A stretch of DNA of 40,056 bases from an uncultured bacterium. Its GTDB lineage: Bacteria; Actinomycetota; Coriobacteriia; Coriobacteriales; Coriobacteriaceae. The position numbers were made by a program, and so were the translations under genes. The notes beneath the pieces were generated by a model. It worked only from the letters and a program-made list of their open reading frames with translations, was not told where the DNA came from and searched no databases. Where the stretch lies: positions 1 to 40,056 of the forward strand of contig CAJMMD010000020.1 of assembly GCA_905214465.1 (NCBI GenBank). Direction: 5' to 3'. The first letter of the stretch is position 1. Every line of letters begins with the position of its first letter. Of the stretch, positions 22,141 to 29,933 are shown in pieces.

Positions 22141-24358
22141 CCTTAATTACCCTGAGCACGTGGTGGGCATCCCCGCCGAGGAGATGAAGGCCAAGCTCGA
22201 CGCACACGACCTTAAGCTCAACGGCACGGCTCTTCGCTTTCGCAGCGATTTTATCAATGGGGACCTGGGCAACCAGGATCCCGCGCTCGCTGGAGAGGCG
22301 CTTAAGCTCTGCTATGAGGCCTGCGATTACTGTCGCACCTGCGGCGGCGATACCGTGACGATCTGGCTCGGCCACGATGGCTTCGACTACAGCTTCCAGA
22401 TCGACTACACCCACGTGTTTGACAACCTCGTTAAGGCGTTCCAGGCGGTCTGCGACTATGCGCCCGACCTGCATATCTTCATCGAGTACAAGCCCTATGA
22501 GGAGCGCAGCTACGCCTATATCGATACGATGGGCCTCACCGGCATGATCCTCAACGCGGCGGACCGCGAGAATCTGGGTGTCACGCTCGATTACTGTCCC
22601 ATGCTCATGAAGCACGAGAACCCCGCGATGGCTACCGATATCTTCGGCCGTGCCGGCAAGCTCTACGGCATTCACCTCAACGATGGTTACGGCGTGATGG
22701 ACGACGGACTCATGATTGGCATGGCTACGCCTGTCAAGATGCTCGAAATGCTCTTCTATCTCAAGAAGTACGCCTTTGACCGCGCCGTCTACTTCGATAC
22801 GTTCCCGATTATCGAGGATGCGGAAGGGGAGTGCGCTCATAACCTCGTTATGATGAAGCTTATGAATGACGCCCTGGAAAGCGTGGGCCAGGAAAAGATT
22901 CAGTCCGTGATCGATGCAAACGATGCGCTTGCAGCGGCCGCGCTCGTGCGCGAGCTCTTCTGCACGATGGGGGGTAATCATTATATGAAACGCGATTGGG
23001 AAGCTACTGCCAAGGGCATTCTTGCCGCCGTGGGCGGCCCCGAGAACATCTCGGGCATGACGCACTGCGCCACTCGTCTTCGCCTGAACCTACGCGACGA
23101 TTCCAAGTGTGACGACGCGGCCGTCAAGGAGGTCGACGGCGTGGTCAACACCGTCAACTCGGCCGGCCAGTATCAAGTGCTGATCGGCACCGAGGTGCCC
23201 AAGCTCTATGAGAAGTTCGAGCCGCTCGTCAAGGGCTCGGGCGCCGAGGTCTCCACGAGCACCTCCTCCGATGAGGGTATCGTCTCCAGGATCTTCTCTG
23301 CTATCTCGGGCGTCTTTGCTCCGCTGCTGCCCGCCATGGCCGGCTCCGGTATCCTCCGTGGCCTGCTAATCCTTGCGGTTCAGCTTGGCCTTATCACCGA
23401 GGGCACGGGTACCTACACCATCCTCTACACCCTCTCGATGAGCGTGTTCTACTTCCTGCCGGTGCTTCTAGGCTTCTCCTCGGGCAAACGCTTCGGTGCG
23501 AGCCCGTACCTGTCGGCTCTGATCTGCGCCTGTTTGCTCTATCCCGATTTTATCGGCTTGATGGGCGATGCGGGCAACGGCGCCATGAGCGAGTTCTTCG
23601 GCATCCCCGTGGTGCTCATGAGCTACAACTCCACCGTTATCCCGGCCATCATCGCCATCTGGGTTTACTCGTTCCTCTATAAGTTCCTGGATGAGCATGT
23701 GCCCGAGACTCTCAGGCTCGTCGTGCTCCCCGCGGTCTCGCTGATCATCATGGTTCCCGCCACTATGCTCGTGATTGGTCCCTTGGGCGTCTATGCCGGC
23801 GAGGGCATTGCCTTCGTGGTCAACTGGCTCATCGCCCGCTCCAACGTACTTGCTGGCATCCTGGTGGGCGGCGGCTGGTCCGTGCTCGTCTCGATGGGTA
23901 TTCACTGGGCCGTCAACCCTATCATGATCAACAACATCGCTTCCAACGGCTTCGACTACATTTGCCCGGCCACCTTTGCCTGCAACTTTGCCGTTATCGG
24001 CTGCGCCCTCGGCGTCTTCCTCAAGGCCCGCGACCAGAAGCTCAAGAGCTTTGCTATGACCGGCGCCGTGACCATCTGCCTCTCTGCCATCATCGAGCCC
24101 ACGCTCTTTGGCATGCTCCTCAAGAATAAGAAGCTCTTCCTGGCTCAGATCATCGGCGGTGCCTGCGGTGGCGCGTTCCTCGGCGTTTTCAAGGTTGTCA
24201 CCACTGCCTTTGTCTTTGGCTCCGTCACCACGTTCCCGGCCTTCGTCCCCTCCGATCCGATGAACTTCGCCTTCGCCATGATCGGTATGGTTATCTCGGC
24301 TGTTGTCGTCGGCGTGCTCGGCTACATCTTCACCGGTAAGGACGATCAGCTCGCCTAG
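22103..24358 (+). CDS. Fused ORF: 5'-truncated TIM-barrel sugar isomerase + PTS EIIBC component
   Basis: One 751-codon frame. Residues from about 10 to 285 are a xylose-isomerase-like TIM barrel (ALRFRSDFINGDLGN, DYAPDLHIFIEYKPYEERSY, GIHLNDGYGVMDDGL, AVYFDTFPI) lacking its expected first strand. The first ten codons are antisense wecA sequence. From the ATG at 22985 (residue 295) a complete phosphotransferase permease follows: EIIB with Cys in GMTHCATRLRL, a Ser/Thr linker, and an EIIC membrane domain with about ten segments. That part alone is 457 aa and has its own GGGGGG ribosome site. No EIIA domain is present, so a separate EIIA is needed. The two halves are probably separate genes joined through a G6 tract at 22969-22974. 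DeoR gene follows. Confidence 0.8.
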   Translation: MVDVALVGLTHVDLNYPEHVVGIPAEEMKAKLDAHDLKLNGTALRFRSDFINGDLGNQDPALAGEALKLCYEACDYCRTCGGDTVTIWLGHDGFDYSFQIDYTHVFDNLVKAFQAVCDYAPDLHIFIEYKPYEERSYAYIDTMGLTGMILNAADRENLGVTLDYCPMLMKHENPAMATDIFGRAGKLYGIHLNDGYGVMDDGLMIGMATPVKMLEMLFYLKKYAFDRAVYFDTFPIIEDAEGECAHNLVMMKLMNDALESVGQEKIQSVIDANDALAAAALVRELFCTMGGNHYMKRDWEATAKGILAAVGGPENISGMTHCATRLRLNLRDDSKCDDAAVKEVDGVVNTVNSAGQYQVLIGTEVPKLYEKFEPLVKGSGAEVSTSTSSDEGIVSRIFSAISGVFAPLLPAMAGSGILRGLLILAVQLGLITEGTGTYTILYTLSMSVFYFLPVLLGFSSGKRFGASPYLSALICACLLYPDFIGLMGDAGNGAMSEFFGIPVVLMSYNSTVIPAIIAIWVYSFLYKFLDEHVPETLRLVVLPAVSLIIMVPATMLVIGPLGVYAGEGIAFVVNWLIARSNVLAGILVGGGWSVLVSMGIHWAVNPIMINNIASNGFDYICPATFACNFAVIGCALGVFLKARDQKLKSFAMTGAVTICLSAIIEPTLFGMLLKNKKLFLAQIIGGACGGAFLGVFKVVTTAFVFGSVTTFPAFVPSDPMNFAFAMIGMVISAVVVGVLGYIFTGKDDQLA
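22969..22987 (+). other. G6 tract and EIIBC start: possible frameshift joining two genes
   Basis: Six Gs at 22969-22974 are followed by TAATCATTATATGAAA. With one G fewer the isomerase frame would end at TGA overlapping the EIIBC start as ATGA, the usual coupling arrangement. As given, the frame reads straight through. The G tract also serves as the EIIBC ribosome binding site. Confidence 0.55.
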
Positions 24359-24414
24359 TCTTGCTTTGAGGCCCCACACCATGTGTCCAAGGTTAAGACC
24401 GACTTCCATCTAAT

Positions 24415-24450
24415 AAAGGGTCGCTGTTTATATCGCAGCGGCCCTTTTTT
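24415..24450 (+). terminator. Terminator between EIIBC and DeoR genes
   Basis: AAAGGGTCGCTG (24415-24426) pairs with CAGCGGCCCTTT (24436-24447) with one wobble pair, followed by a T tract (TTTTTTG). It overlaps the upstream region of the DeoR gene. Confidence 0.88.
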
Positions 24451-24479
24451 GCTTTTGATTGACATGATTGGAGTAAACT

Positions 24480-25247
24480 TTGAAAACAGATGAAAAGGAA
24501 GGAACGCCGAAGATTCCGTATGAGCGCCATGAACTGATTCTCAATAAGCTTAAGGAGGTCGATCTGCTGAAGATCGACGAGCTCGCGGCCTTTATGCCCG
24601 ATGTGTCGATGTCTACGCTTCGCCGTGATCTCAAAGAACTTGAGAAGCGGGGGAGCATCGAGTATCTGACCGGCGGCGCGGTTAAGTTGCATTCCGCGGC
24701 TCACGAGGCGAGCGTTTTTGAGAAGGGTGCGCAGCGGAGCAGCGAGAAGGACCTGATCGCGCGTTGTGCGGCGGCGGAGGTCGAGGACGGTGAGACGGTC
24801 TATGTCGACTCCGGTACCACCGCGACGGCGCTCCTGAGCCTGCTCGTCGACAAGCCGGTGACTATCTACACCACCAACGGCTATGCATGTCGGTTTACGG
24901 GCGAGCTTGCTGCTAAGGTGGTGGTAATTGGCAGCGACTTCAACCCCGTTACCTGCTCGCTCGCCGGTCCTATGGTTGAGAGCGCGCTGCGCGAGCTGTA
25001 CTTTGACCGGGCGTTTATAGGTGTCAACGCGGTGGACGAGGACCGCGGCATCATGACGCCAGGTTATCCCGAGGCTATCAAAAAACGTATCGTGATGCAG
25101 AATTCCCAGGCGAGTTACGTACTCGCCGATAGCTCCAAGTTCCACGTGTTTTCAAATGTAAAGGTGTGCGACCTGGAGGGCTTTACTGTTATTTCCGACA
25201 AGCGCGACGCCAAAATCGGCGAACGCGTCAAAATGATCACGGCCTAG
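24480..25247 (+). CDS. DeoR-family transcriptional regulator
   Basis: 255 aa. An N-terminal DeoR helix-turn-helix (RHELILNKLKEVDLLKIDEL, MSTLRRDLKELEKRG; about 15-65) precedes a sugar-phosphate-sensing DeoR C-terminal domain (VYVDSGTTATALL, TIYTTNGYACRF, FIGVNAVDEDRGIMTPGYPE). The start is a TTG at 24480 with GGAG 6 nt upstream; no ATG lies nearby in the frame. It follows the isomerase/EIIBC ORF on the same strand, so it likely controls that sugar cassette, with the inducer being a phosphosugar produced by the PTS. Family clear; effector unknown. Confidence 0.9.
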   Translation: MKTDEKEGTPKIPYERHELILNKLKEVDLLKIDELAAFMPDVSMSTLRRDLKELEKRGSIEYLTGGAVKLHSAAHEASVFEKGAQRSSEKDLIARCAAAEVEDGETVYVDSGTTATALLSLLVDKPVTIYTTNGYACRFTGELAAKVVVIGSDFNPVTCSLAGPMVESALRELYFDRAFIGVNAVDEDRGIMTPGYPEAIKKRIVMQNSQASYVLADSSKFHVFSNVKVCDLEGFTVISDKRDAKIGERVKMITA

Positions 25248-25251
25248 GACA

Positions 25252-25325
25252 CTGGGGCATCGCATCTTGCCCTCAAGCCGTTGCCCATGTAACGAAGCGT
25301 GGGGCAAACGTGCGCCCCATTCCTG
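25252..25325. repeat. Structured short repeat after the DeoR gene
   Basis: CTGGGGCATCGCATCTTG (25252-25269) matches 12360-12377 at 16 of 18 positions; both follow a stop codon directly. Here it continues into further complementary blocks (TTGCCC, GGGGCAA, TGGGGC/GCCCCA), giving a hairpin that could terminate transcription. Confidence 0.5.
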
Positions 25326-25334
25326 ATTTGGGGA

Positions 25335-26093
25335 CTAGCTTAGTTCATCGGCTATTTGGTGCTCGTAGAAGGCTTCTACTACGGCGTTAAAGTCGCGGGC
25401 GAAGTCTTCCATGGTTCCACGCCAGGTGGCTCGGCCGGGCTTTCCTTGGCCCACATAGGCGGTTTGAATGCCGCAGTCGGGGCTGGGGAAATCGCGCTTG
25501 GGGTCGTTGCCCACCATGAGGACCTCATGTGGCTCGAGCCCCATGACCTGCAGCTGCTCAAGATAATATGTGGCATCGGGCTTGCAGCGCGTAGCGTTGC
25601 CCATGTGCGTTACGAGCTCGAAGGGCGCGTCTGTCAGCTCGCCCCAGCCCATGCGGCACTCGATGGCGCCTTGAGGAAAGCTGGGGTTGGTGAAGAGCGC
25701 GCAGCGCAGCCCTGCGTCCTGTACGGCTTGAAGCGCGGCGTGCGCACCCGGCATGGCTTTTGCGTTGATCATGTCATCGTTCTTGTACGGCAGAACTTCG
25801 TGATCGTAGTAGGTAAACGCCTCGTAGATAAGTGGGTCCGAGAGGCAAATGCCGCACCGGCGCTCGACCTCGGTCTGGTAAAACTCAAGATTGGTGCGAT
25901 TGTCCGTGCTGCTGCGGCGATTGGCGTTGAGGTCGACCAGGATGGTGCCGAGGCGCGCCATCGTGCCCCCGCGGCTGCGACGTCCGATATCCGCGAGCAT
26001 CGACGAGACATCCTTAAAATAGCGAAGGATGAACGCGTTGAGGTTGATGCTAAGAAGCGTCTCGTCCATATCGAAAACGACTGCTTTGAGCAC
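25335..26093 (-). CDS. HAD-superfamily hydrolase (subfamily IA-like)
   Basis: 252 aa. Motif I is VVFDMDETLLSINL at the N terminus, motif II is ALFTNPSFP, and motif IV is LMVGNDPKRDFPSPDCG; the Lys motif is likely in TRCKPDATYY. A helical cap between motifs I and II places it in the phosphoglycolate-phosphatase-like group rather than the Cof group found twice elsewhere in this window. The start is a GTG at 26093 (AAAGG 7 nt upstream). Convergent with the DeoR gene. Substrate unknown. Confidence 0.88.
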   Translation of the reverse strand: MLKAVVFDMDETLLSINLNAFILRYFKDVSSMLADIGRRSRGGTMARLGTILVDLNANRRSSTDNRTNLEFYQTEVERRCGICLSDPLIYEAFTYYDHEVLPYKNDDMINAKAMPGAHAALQAVQDAGLRCALFTNPSFPQGAIECRMGWGELTDAPFELVTHMGNATRCKPDATYYLEQLQVMGLEPHEVLMVGNDPKRDFPSPDCGIQTAYVGQGKPGRATWRGTMEDFARDFNAVVEAFYEHQIADELS

Positions 26094-26408
26094 GCGGGCA
26101 CCTTTCTCGAAAAATCGTTCCAGAATCGTATGTCTGGGATACTTTACCCCAAAGCAGTGTGCCTAGCTGCTCATCGTCAACTTGTGGAGACAGTCGTTCA
26201 CAAGATTGCGAAAAAGTCTCCATACGAGTAAAAAATCGCAGTTCACGCTTGAAATCGAAGCGATTTCCCCGTAATCTATACGGACGTGATTGCATAAGCG
26301 TCACATCAGTATCTGTCGGCTCCCGAGTGTTCCTAAACGTTGTGTGCTTGTCGCACCCATCTGTAGGTCCTAGCAATCGGGGCCCCGTAGTTCGAAAGGG
26401 GTCCACCT
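26094..26408. other. Upstream region of rpsA, no gene seen
   Basis: 315 bp, AT-rich on the left. It contains the divergent start region of the HAD gene and a promoter candidate for rpsA at 26249-26277. No riboswitch-like fold is obvious. Confidence 0.5.
26249..26277 (+). promoter_or_regulatory. Candidate rpsA promoter
   Basis: TTGAAA (26249-26254), a 17-nt spacer and TAATCT (26272-26277). It gives a 5' untranslated region of about 125 nt before rpsA. Confidence 0.55.
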
Positions 26409-27575
26409 TTGAGTGAGATTCAGAACTCGTCCATTTTCTCTCTTGACGATGTCAACGAGGAGGAGATGAACAACCTCATCGACGGTACGATTACCGACTT
26501 TGATGAGGGCGATCTCGTTAACGGCACTGTCGTTAAGATCGAGCATGACGAGGTGCTCGTTGACATCGGATTCAAGTCCGAGGGCGTTATCCCGGTCCGC
26601 GAGCTGTCCATCCGCAAGGACGCTAACCCTGCAGACATCGTTGCACTCGGTGATCCCATCGAGGCCCTGGTTCTCCAGAAGGAGGACAAGGACGGTCGTC
26701 TGGTCCTGTCCAAGAAGCGTGCCGAGTACGAGCGTGCTTGGAACCGCATCGAGGAGAAGTTCAACTCCGGCGAGAACGTCGAGGGCGAGGTTATCGAGGT
26801 TGTCAAGGGCGGCCTGATCCTCGACATCGGCCTGCGCGGCTTCCTGCCCGCTTCCCTCGTCGACCTCCGTCGCGTCAAGGACCTCACCTCCTACATGGGC
26901 ACCCGCATCGAGGCCCGCGTCATCGAGATGGACCGCAACCGCAACAACGTCGTCCTCTCCCGTCGCGTCGTGCTCGAGGAGTCCCGTAAGGCCGAGCGCT
27001 CCGAGATCCTGTCCAAGCTCAAGTCTGGCATGCGTCTCCAGGGCACCGTTTCCTCCATCGTCGACTTCGGCGCCTTCGTCGACCTCGGCGGTATCGACGG
27101 CCTCATCCACATCTCCGAGCTCTCCTGGAACCACGTCAACCATCCTTCCGAGGTTGTCAAGGTCGGCCAGGAGGTCGAGGTCGAGGTTCTCGACGTCGAC
27201 CTCAACCGCGAGCGCATCTCCCTGGGTCTCAAGCAGACCACCGAGGATCCGTGGCGCGCACTGGTCAAGAAGTACCCCGTCGGCGCTATCGTCGAGGGCA
27301 CGGTGACCAAGCTTGTCCCGTTTGGCGCTTTCGTCGACCTGGGCGAGGGCATCGAGGGCCTTGTGCACATCTCCGAGATGGCCAACAAGCACGTCGATCA
27401 GCCTTCTCAGGTCACCCACGTGGGCGACAAGGTTCAGGTCAAGGTCATGGAGATCGACCTCGACCGTCGTCGTATCTCCCTGTCCATGAAGTCCGCTGCT
27501 GAGACTCTGGGCGTCGAGATCGAGGTTACCCCGCTGCCTTCCGAGAAGAAGGACGAGGAGACCGACGCCGAGTAA
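26409..27575 (+). CDS. rpsA: 30S ribosomal protein S1
   Basis: Binds mRNA and helps load it onto the 30S subunit. The 388-aa protein has four S1 (OB-fold) repeats, at about 31-102, 118-184, 203-272 and 288-358, each with a GxVxxIxxxGxxVxxG-type core (for example GTVVKIEHDEVLVDIG and GTVTKLVPFGAFVDLG). Repeats 3 and 4 are the most canonical; E. coli S1 has six, so this is the shorter form of Actinobacteria and Firmicutes. The start is a TTG at 26409 with AAAGGGG upstream; the sequence MSEIQNSS fits. Strong codon bias toward C/G-ending codons suggests high expression. Confidence 0.95.
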   Translation: MSEIQNSSIFSLDDVNEEEMNNLIDGTITDFDEGDLVNGTVVKIEHDEVLVDIGFKSEGVIPVRELSIRKDANPADIVALGDPIEALVLQKEDKDGRLVLSKKRAEYERAWNRIEEKFNSGENVEGEVIEVVKGGLILDIGLRGFLPASLVDLRRVKDLTSYMGTRIEARVIEMDRNRNNVVLSRRVVLEESRKAERSEILSKLKSGMRLQGTVSSIVDFGAFVDLGGIDGLIHISELSWNHVNHPSEVVKVGQEVEVEVLDVDLNRERISLGLKQTTEDPWRALVKKYPVGAIVEGTVTKLVPFGAFVDLGEGIEGLVHISEMANKHVDQPSQVTHVGDKVQVKVMEIDLDRRRISLSMKSAAETLGVEIEVTPLPSEKKDEETDAE

Positions 27576-27599
27576 ATCGGTTTGACGATCACTTGTTTT

Positions 27600-27633
27600 A
27601 AGGGATCCGTCCGTAATGGAGGGGTCCCTTTTT
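27600..27633 (+). terminator. Terminator of rpsA
   Basis: AAGGGATCC (27600-27608) pairs with GGGTCCCTT (27622-27630) with one wobble pair, followed by TTTTTGC. Confidence 0.85.
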
Positions 27634-27715
27634 GCATTTACTGCCGAGATGTTCGGTAGTGCCTGCGCGTAACGCTGCTTGGGCTATTCGCTTGCTATTG
27701 AGTTGTCGGTGCATG

Positions 27716-27822
27716 AAAAAACGCCGACATCCCGCCTCGGGGAGGAGGCGGGAACGCACCGAGTAGACGGAGGGGTGCGGAGCGCGGTCGCGTCTCGACT
27801 AACAACGTTGCCCATCGGCGTT
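27716..27822. other. Multi-hairpin region upstream of rnpB, possible structured RNA
   Basis: An outer stem AACGCCGA (27720-27727) / TCGGCGTT (27815-27822) encloses three adjacent hairpins: TCCCGCCTC/GAGGCGGGA (27730-27753), CGCACC/GGTGCG (27755-27779) and GAGCGC/GCG-CTC (27780-27796). Read on the minus strand, the outer stem runs directly into TTTTTT, like a transcript end. No coding frame fits. It matches no riboswitch I recognise. Confidence 0.4.
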
Positions 27823-27916
27823 CCTATTGTACTGCATGACATGGTTCTTGGTTTATCGTGTCGAGCGCTTGTGTTGTGCCGCTGCCTATGCTGACGGTGT
27901 GCTACACTCTTGCACT

Positions 27917-28278
27917 GCTGAGTGGGCCAGACGGTCGCGCGATGTGCTGCTTGCAGCACGCGTGAGGAAAGTCCGGGCTCCAGAGGGCGGGATGCCGGCT
28001 AACGGCCGGGCGGAGTGATCCGACGGAAAGCGCCGCAGAAAAGAAGACTCCCACCTGCGCCGCAAGGCGTAAAGGGAAAAGCTGAAACGGTGGTGTAAGA
28101 GACCACCAGCGTCGTGGCAACACGGCGGCTTGGCAAGCCCCATCCGGAGCAAGCGCGAATAGGAACGCTATGGGCCGGCCCGGTCCGCGTTCGGGTAGCG
28201 TGCGTGGAGCTGCACGGTAACGTGCAGACAAGATAAATGACCGTTCACGACAGAACCCGGCTTACAAGCCCACTCAGC
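27917..28278 (+). ncRNA. rnpB: RNase P RNA (bacterial class A)
   Basis: Catalytic RNA that removes tRNA 5' leaders. The ends pair as GCTGAGTGGGC (27917-27927) with GCCCACTCAGC (28268-28278), the P1 helix. Inside are the conserved GAGGAAAGTCCGGGCTCC block near 27962, the AGGGTGAAA-equivalent CGTAAAGGGAAAAGCTGAAA region, the GAGACCACCAG block, and near the 3' end GACAAGATAAATGACC followed by ACAGAACCCGGCTTAC. These are universal rnpB landmarks. Length is about 362 nt. Ends are set by the P1 helix and may be off by a few bases. Confidence 0.97.
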
Positions 28279-28302
28279 ACTTTGTTGACGCTGCGACGTC
28301 GT

Positions 28303-28388
28303 CAGCTGGCCGATTTGGCGCTCATTCGTCGGTCGCCGCCATAAGGCGTGCTCCCTCCTCTTTCGGGCCAAATCGACTCAGCTGACGC
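28303..28388. repeat. Imperfect inverted repeat downstream of rnpB
   Basis: GTCAGCT and CGATTTGGC on the left (28303-28321) are mirrored by GCCAAATCG and AGCTGAC on the right (28368-28388), with a few unpaired bases between blocks. It may end the rnpB transcript. Confidence 0.55.
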
Positions 28389-28474
28389 CGTCTCGCTGTT
28401 TTTGTCTGATCATCGGCGGTTCCGTTCTTAGCGTCTCGCTGTAATTGCCTGGTCATCGGCGATTCCATTCTTTT
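28389..28474. repeat. 43-bp tandem repeat, two copies
   Basis: CGTCTCGCTGT begins at 28389 and 28432, a 43-bp period. The units share CATCGGCG and TTCC.TTCTT and match at roughly 36 of 43 positions. They are non-coding and lie between rnpB and the YigZ-family gene. Confidence 0.65.
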
Positions 28475-28549
28475 TACTGGGGTTTTCGGTACGGGCTTTG
28501 CCGTATTATTGAGGCTGTTTGTTGCTTTGCTTGTGTTTGAGGGGCTTTG

Positions 28550-29185
28550 TTGGACAGCTATTTTACTCTGCAATCGAATATTGAGGCTACGGGTGAGTTC
28601 GTCGATCGCAAGAGCCGGTTTATTGCCCAGCTGGTCCATATTGAGTCCGAGGACGAGGCAAACACCTTTATCGAGATGGTTCGCAAGCGTCATTACGACG
28701 CCCGGCACAATGTTCCCGCGTGGATTTTGGTCGATGGACGCGAGCGCCAGAGCGACGATGGTGAGCCGAGCCGCACGAGCGGTATGCCGACGCTCGAGGT
28801 GTTGCGCGGTGCGGAGCTCAAAAATGTTTGCTGCGTAGTGACGCGCTATTTTGGCGGCACGCTGTTGGGGCCGGGCGGCCTGGTTCGCGCCTATACTGCG
28901 GCGACGCAAGCGGCGGTGGCCGCGGCTCAGGAGGCCGGGCAGATCGTCGAGATGACGAGTGTCGTGCCTGTTGACGTGCATGTGGCCTATCCGCAGTATG
29001 AGCAGGTGCTTCGCTTGGCCCAGGATTCCGGTGCCAAGGTTTCGGATACCGAGTACGCGGATGCCGTGACACTTCATTTGGTGTTTAAGGCGGGGGAGCA
29101 GGAGTCGTTTTGCGCTAAGATGCGCGAGCTTATGGCGGGGCGCGAGGAGATTGAGGTCAGCACTCCCGAATTTGCCGAGTTCTAA
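28550..29185 (+). CDS. YigZ/IMPACT family protein
   Basis: 211 aa. An N-terminal UPF0029/IMPACT domain includes FVDRKSRFIAQLVHIESEDE, HNVPAWILVDG, SDDGEPSRTSGMPTLEVLRG and RYFGGTLLGPGGLVRAYT, the family signature; a smaller C-terminal domain with a ferredoxin-like fold follows. Two TTG codons stand in a row; the second (28550) is 7 nt from GAGG and is preferred, the first (28547) is possible. Members have been linked to translation control or RNA binding, but the bacterial role is not settled. A bidirectional terminator follows. Confidence 0.9.
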   Translation: MDSYFTLQSNIEATGEFVDRKSRFIAQLVHIESEDEANTFIEMVRKRHYDARHNVPAWILVDGRERQSDDGEPSRTSGMPTLEVLRGAELKNVCCVVTRYFGGTLLGPGGLVRAYTAATQAAVAAAQEAGQIVEMTSVVPVDVHVAYPQYEQVLRLAQDSGAKVSDTEYADAVTLHLVFKAGEQESFCAKMRELMAGREEIEVSTPEFAEF

Positions 29186-29189
29186 CGGC

Positions 29190-29239
29190 GACGGCCGGCG
29201 TGCTTTTGGACGGATCCCAAGCACACCGACCGTCGTTTT
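29190..29239. terminator. Bidirectional terminator between convergent genes
   Basis: GACGGCCGGCGTGCTT (29190-29205) pairs with AAGCACACCGACCGTC (29219-29234) with two mismatches, followed by GTTTT on the plus strand. Confidence 0.7.
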
Positions 29240-29252
29240 ATGTCGCTGCCGT

Positions 29253-29699
29253 TTACTCGGCGAGCTGCTTTAGTACATCACAGGCGATTTCGACGGCATC
29301 GTCGATGCAACCGGGACAGCTGCGGAGCGGACCCTTGTCCGATCCGATGCCCTTGAGCGTGCCGCAGACGGTCGTCGTGTTCTTCTCGCCAAAGCGCTTG
29401 GCAATCTCGCGCGACAGTTTGTAGGTCTGGCCCTTGGTCTTGGGGTTTTCCATGCCATCGCTCATTACAAAGCCCATGATGGCCACGGCGCCCGAGATGG
29501 CACCGCAAGTTTCGGTCATGCCGCCCATGCCGGCGCCAAAGCCCTCGGTGAGGGTAAAGGCGACCTGGGGGTCGAGCCCGACGGCGGGCGCGAGCGTGCA
29601 GGCGACGGCCTGCGCGCAGTTAAAGCCGCGGGCGTGGTATTCGGCAGCCTGAGCCTGGCAGGTGGCAGTGTTGAGCTGAGTGGTATCAATCTGCTTCAT
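29253..29699 (-). CDS. C_GCAxxG_C_C family (putative redox) protein
   Basis: 148 aa. The family pattern is present: Cys in RGFNCAQAV, the glycine-rich GFGAGMGGMTETCGAISGA with its Cys, and two late Cys in RSCPGCIDDA, set to form a metal or redox site. AAGGAG lies 7 nt before the ATG at 29699. The frame is open upstream to 29846 but that part overlaps the palindromic repeat and is not family-like. The protein may be redox active by analogy; no partner gene is beside it. Confidence 0.87.
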   Translation of the reverse strand: MKQIDTTQLNTATCQAQAAEYHARGFNCAQAVACTLAPAVGLDPQVAFTLTEGFGAGMGGMTETCGAISGAVAIMGFVMSDGMENPKTKGQTYKLSREIAKRFGEKNTTTVCGTLKGIGSDKGPLRSCPGCIDDAVEIACDVLKQLAE

Positions 29700-29805
29700 C
29701 GGTGTCTCCTTGATTGCGGTGTACCCGCCTATGGTACCCTTGCTGGCGCATTCGCTTATCGAGACCGCAGTGCATATCTCATTGTTTTTCGCCATCGAAC
29801 ACTTT

Positions 29806-29845
29806 CTTAAGATTTGGGACAAATAAACCTGATTAATTTGTCCCA
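29806..29845. repeat. 40-nt palindromic intergenic repeat, copy 2
   Basis: Same ends as the copy at 4465-4504 (CTTAAGATTTGGGACAAA and GATTAATTTGTCCCA), with a different 7-nt spacer. It lies upstream of the sulfhydrylase gene and just before its promoter candidate. Confidence 0.75.
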
Positions 29846-29865
29846 TAACCTATCGGCGGGATGGG

Positions 29866-29894
29866 TTGAGAGGGGTGCGGGGTAGCGGTATCGT
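29866..29894 (+). promoter_or_regulatory. Candidate promoter of the sulfhydrylase gene
   Basis: TTGAGA (29866-29871), a 17-nt spacer and TATCGT (29889-29894), 39 bp before the ATG. No SAM or T-box riboswitch is visible in the upstream region. Confidence 0.5.
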
Positions 29895-29933
29895 AAACCG
29901 AATAAAAACAAAACCCAAGTAAGGGAGTTGGAT

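Noticed and set aside
29700..29933. Possible SAM riboswitch before metY
   Set aside because: The expected conserved stems and core were not found; the region holds a palindromic repeat and a promoter candidate.
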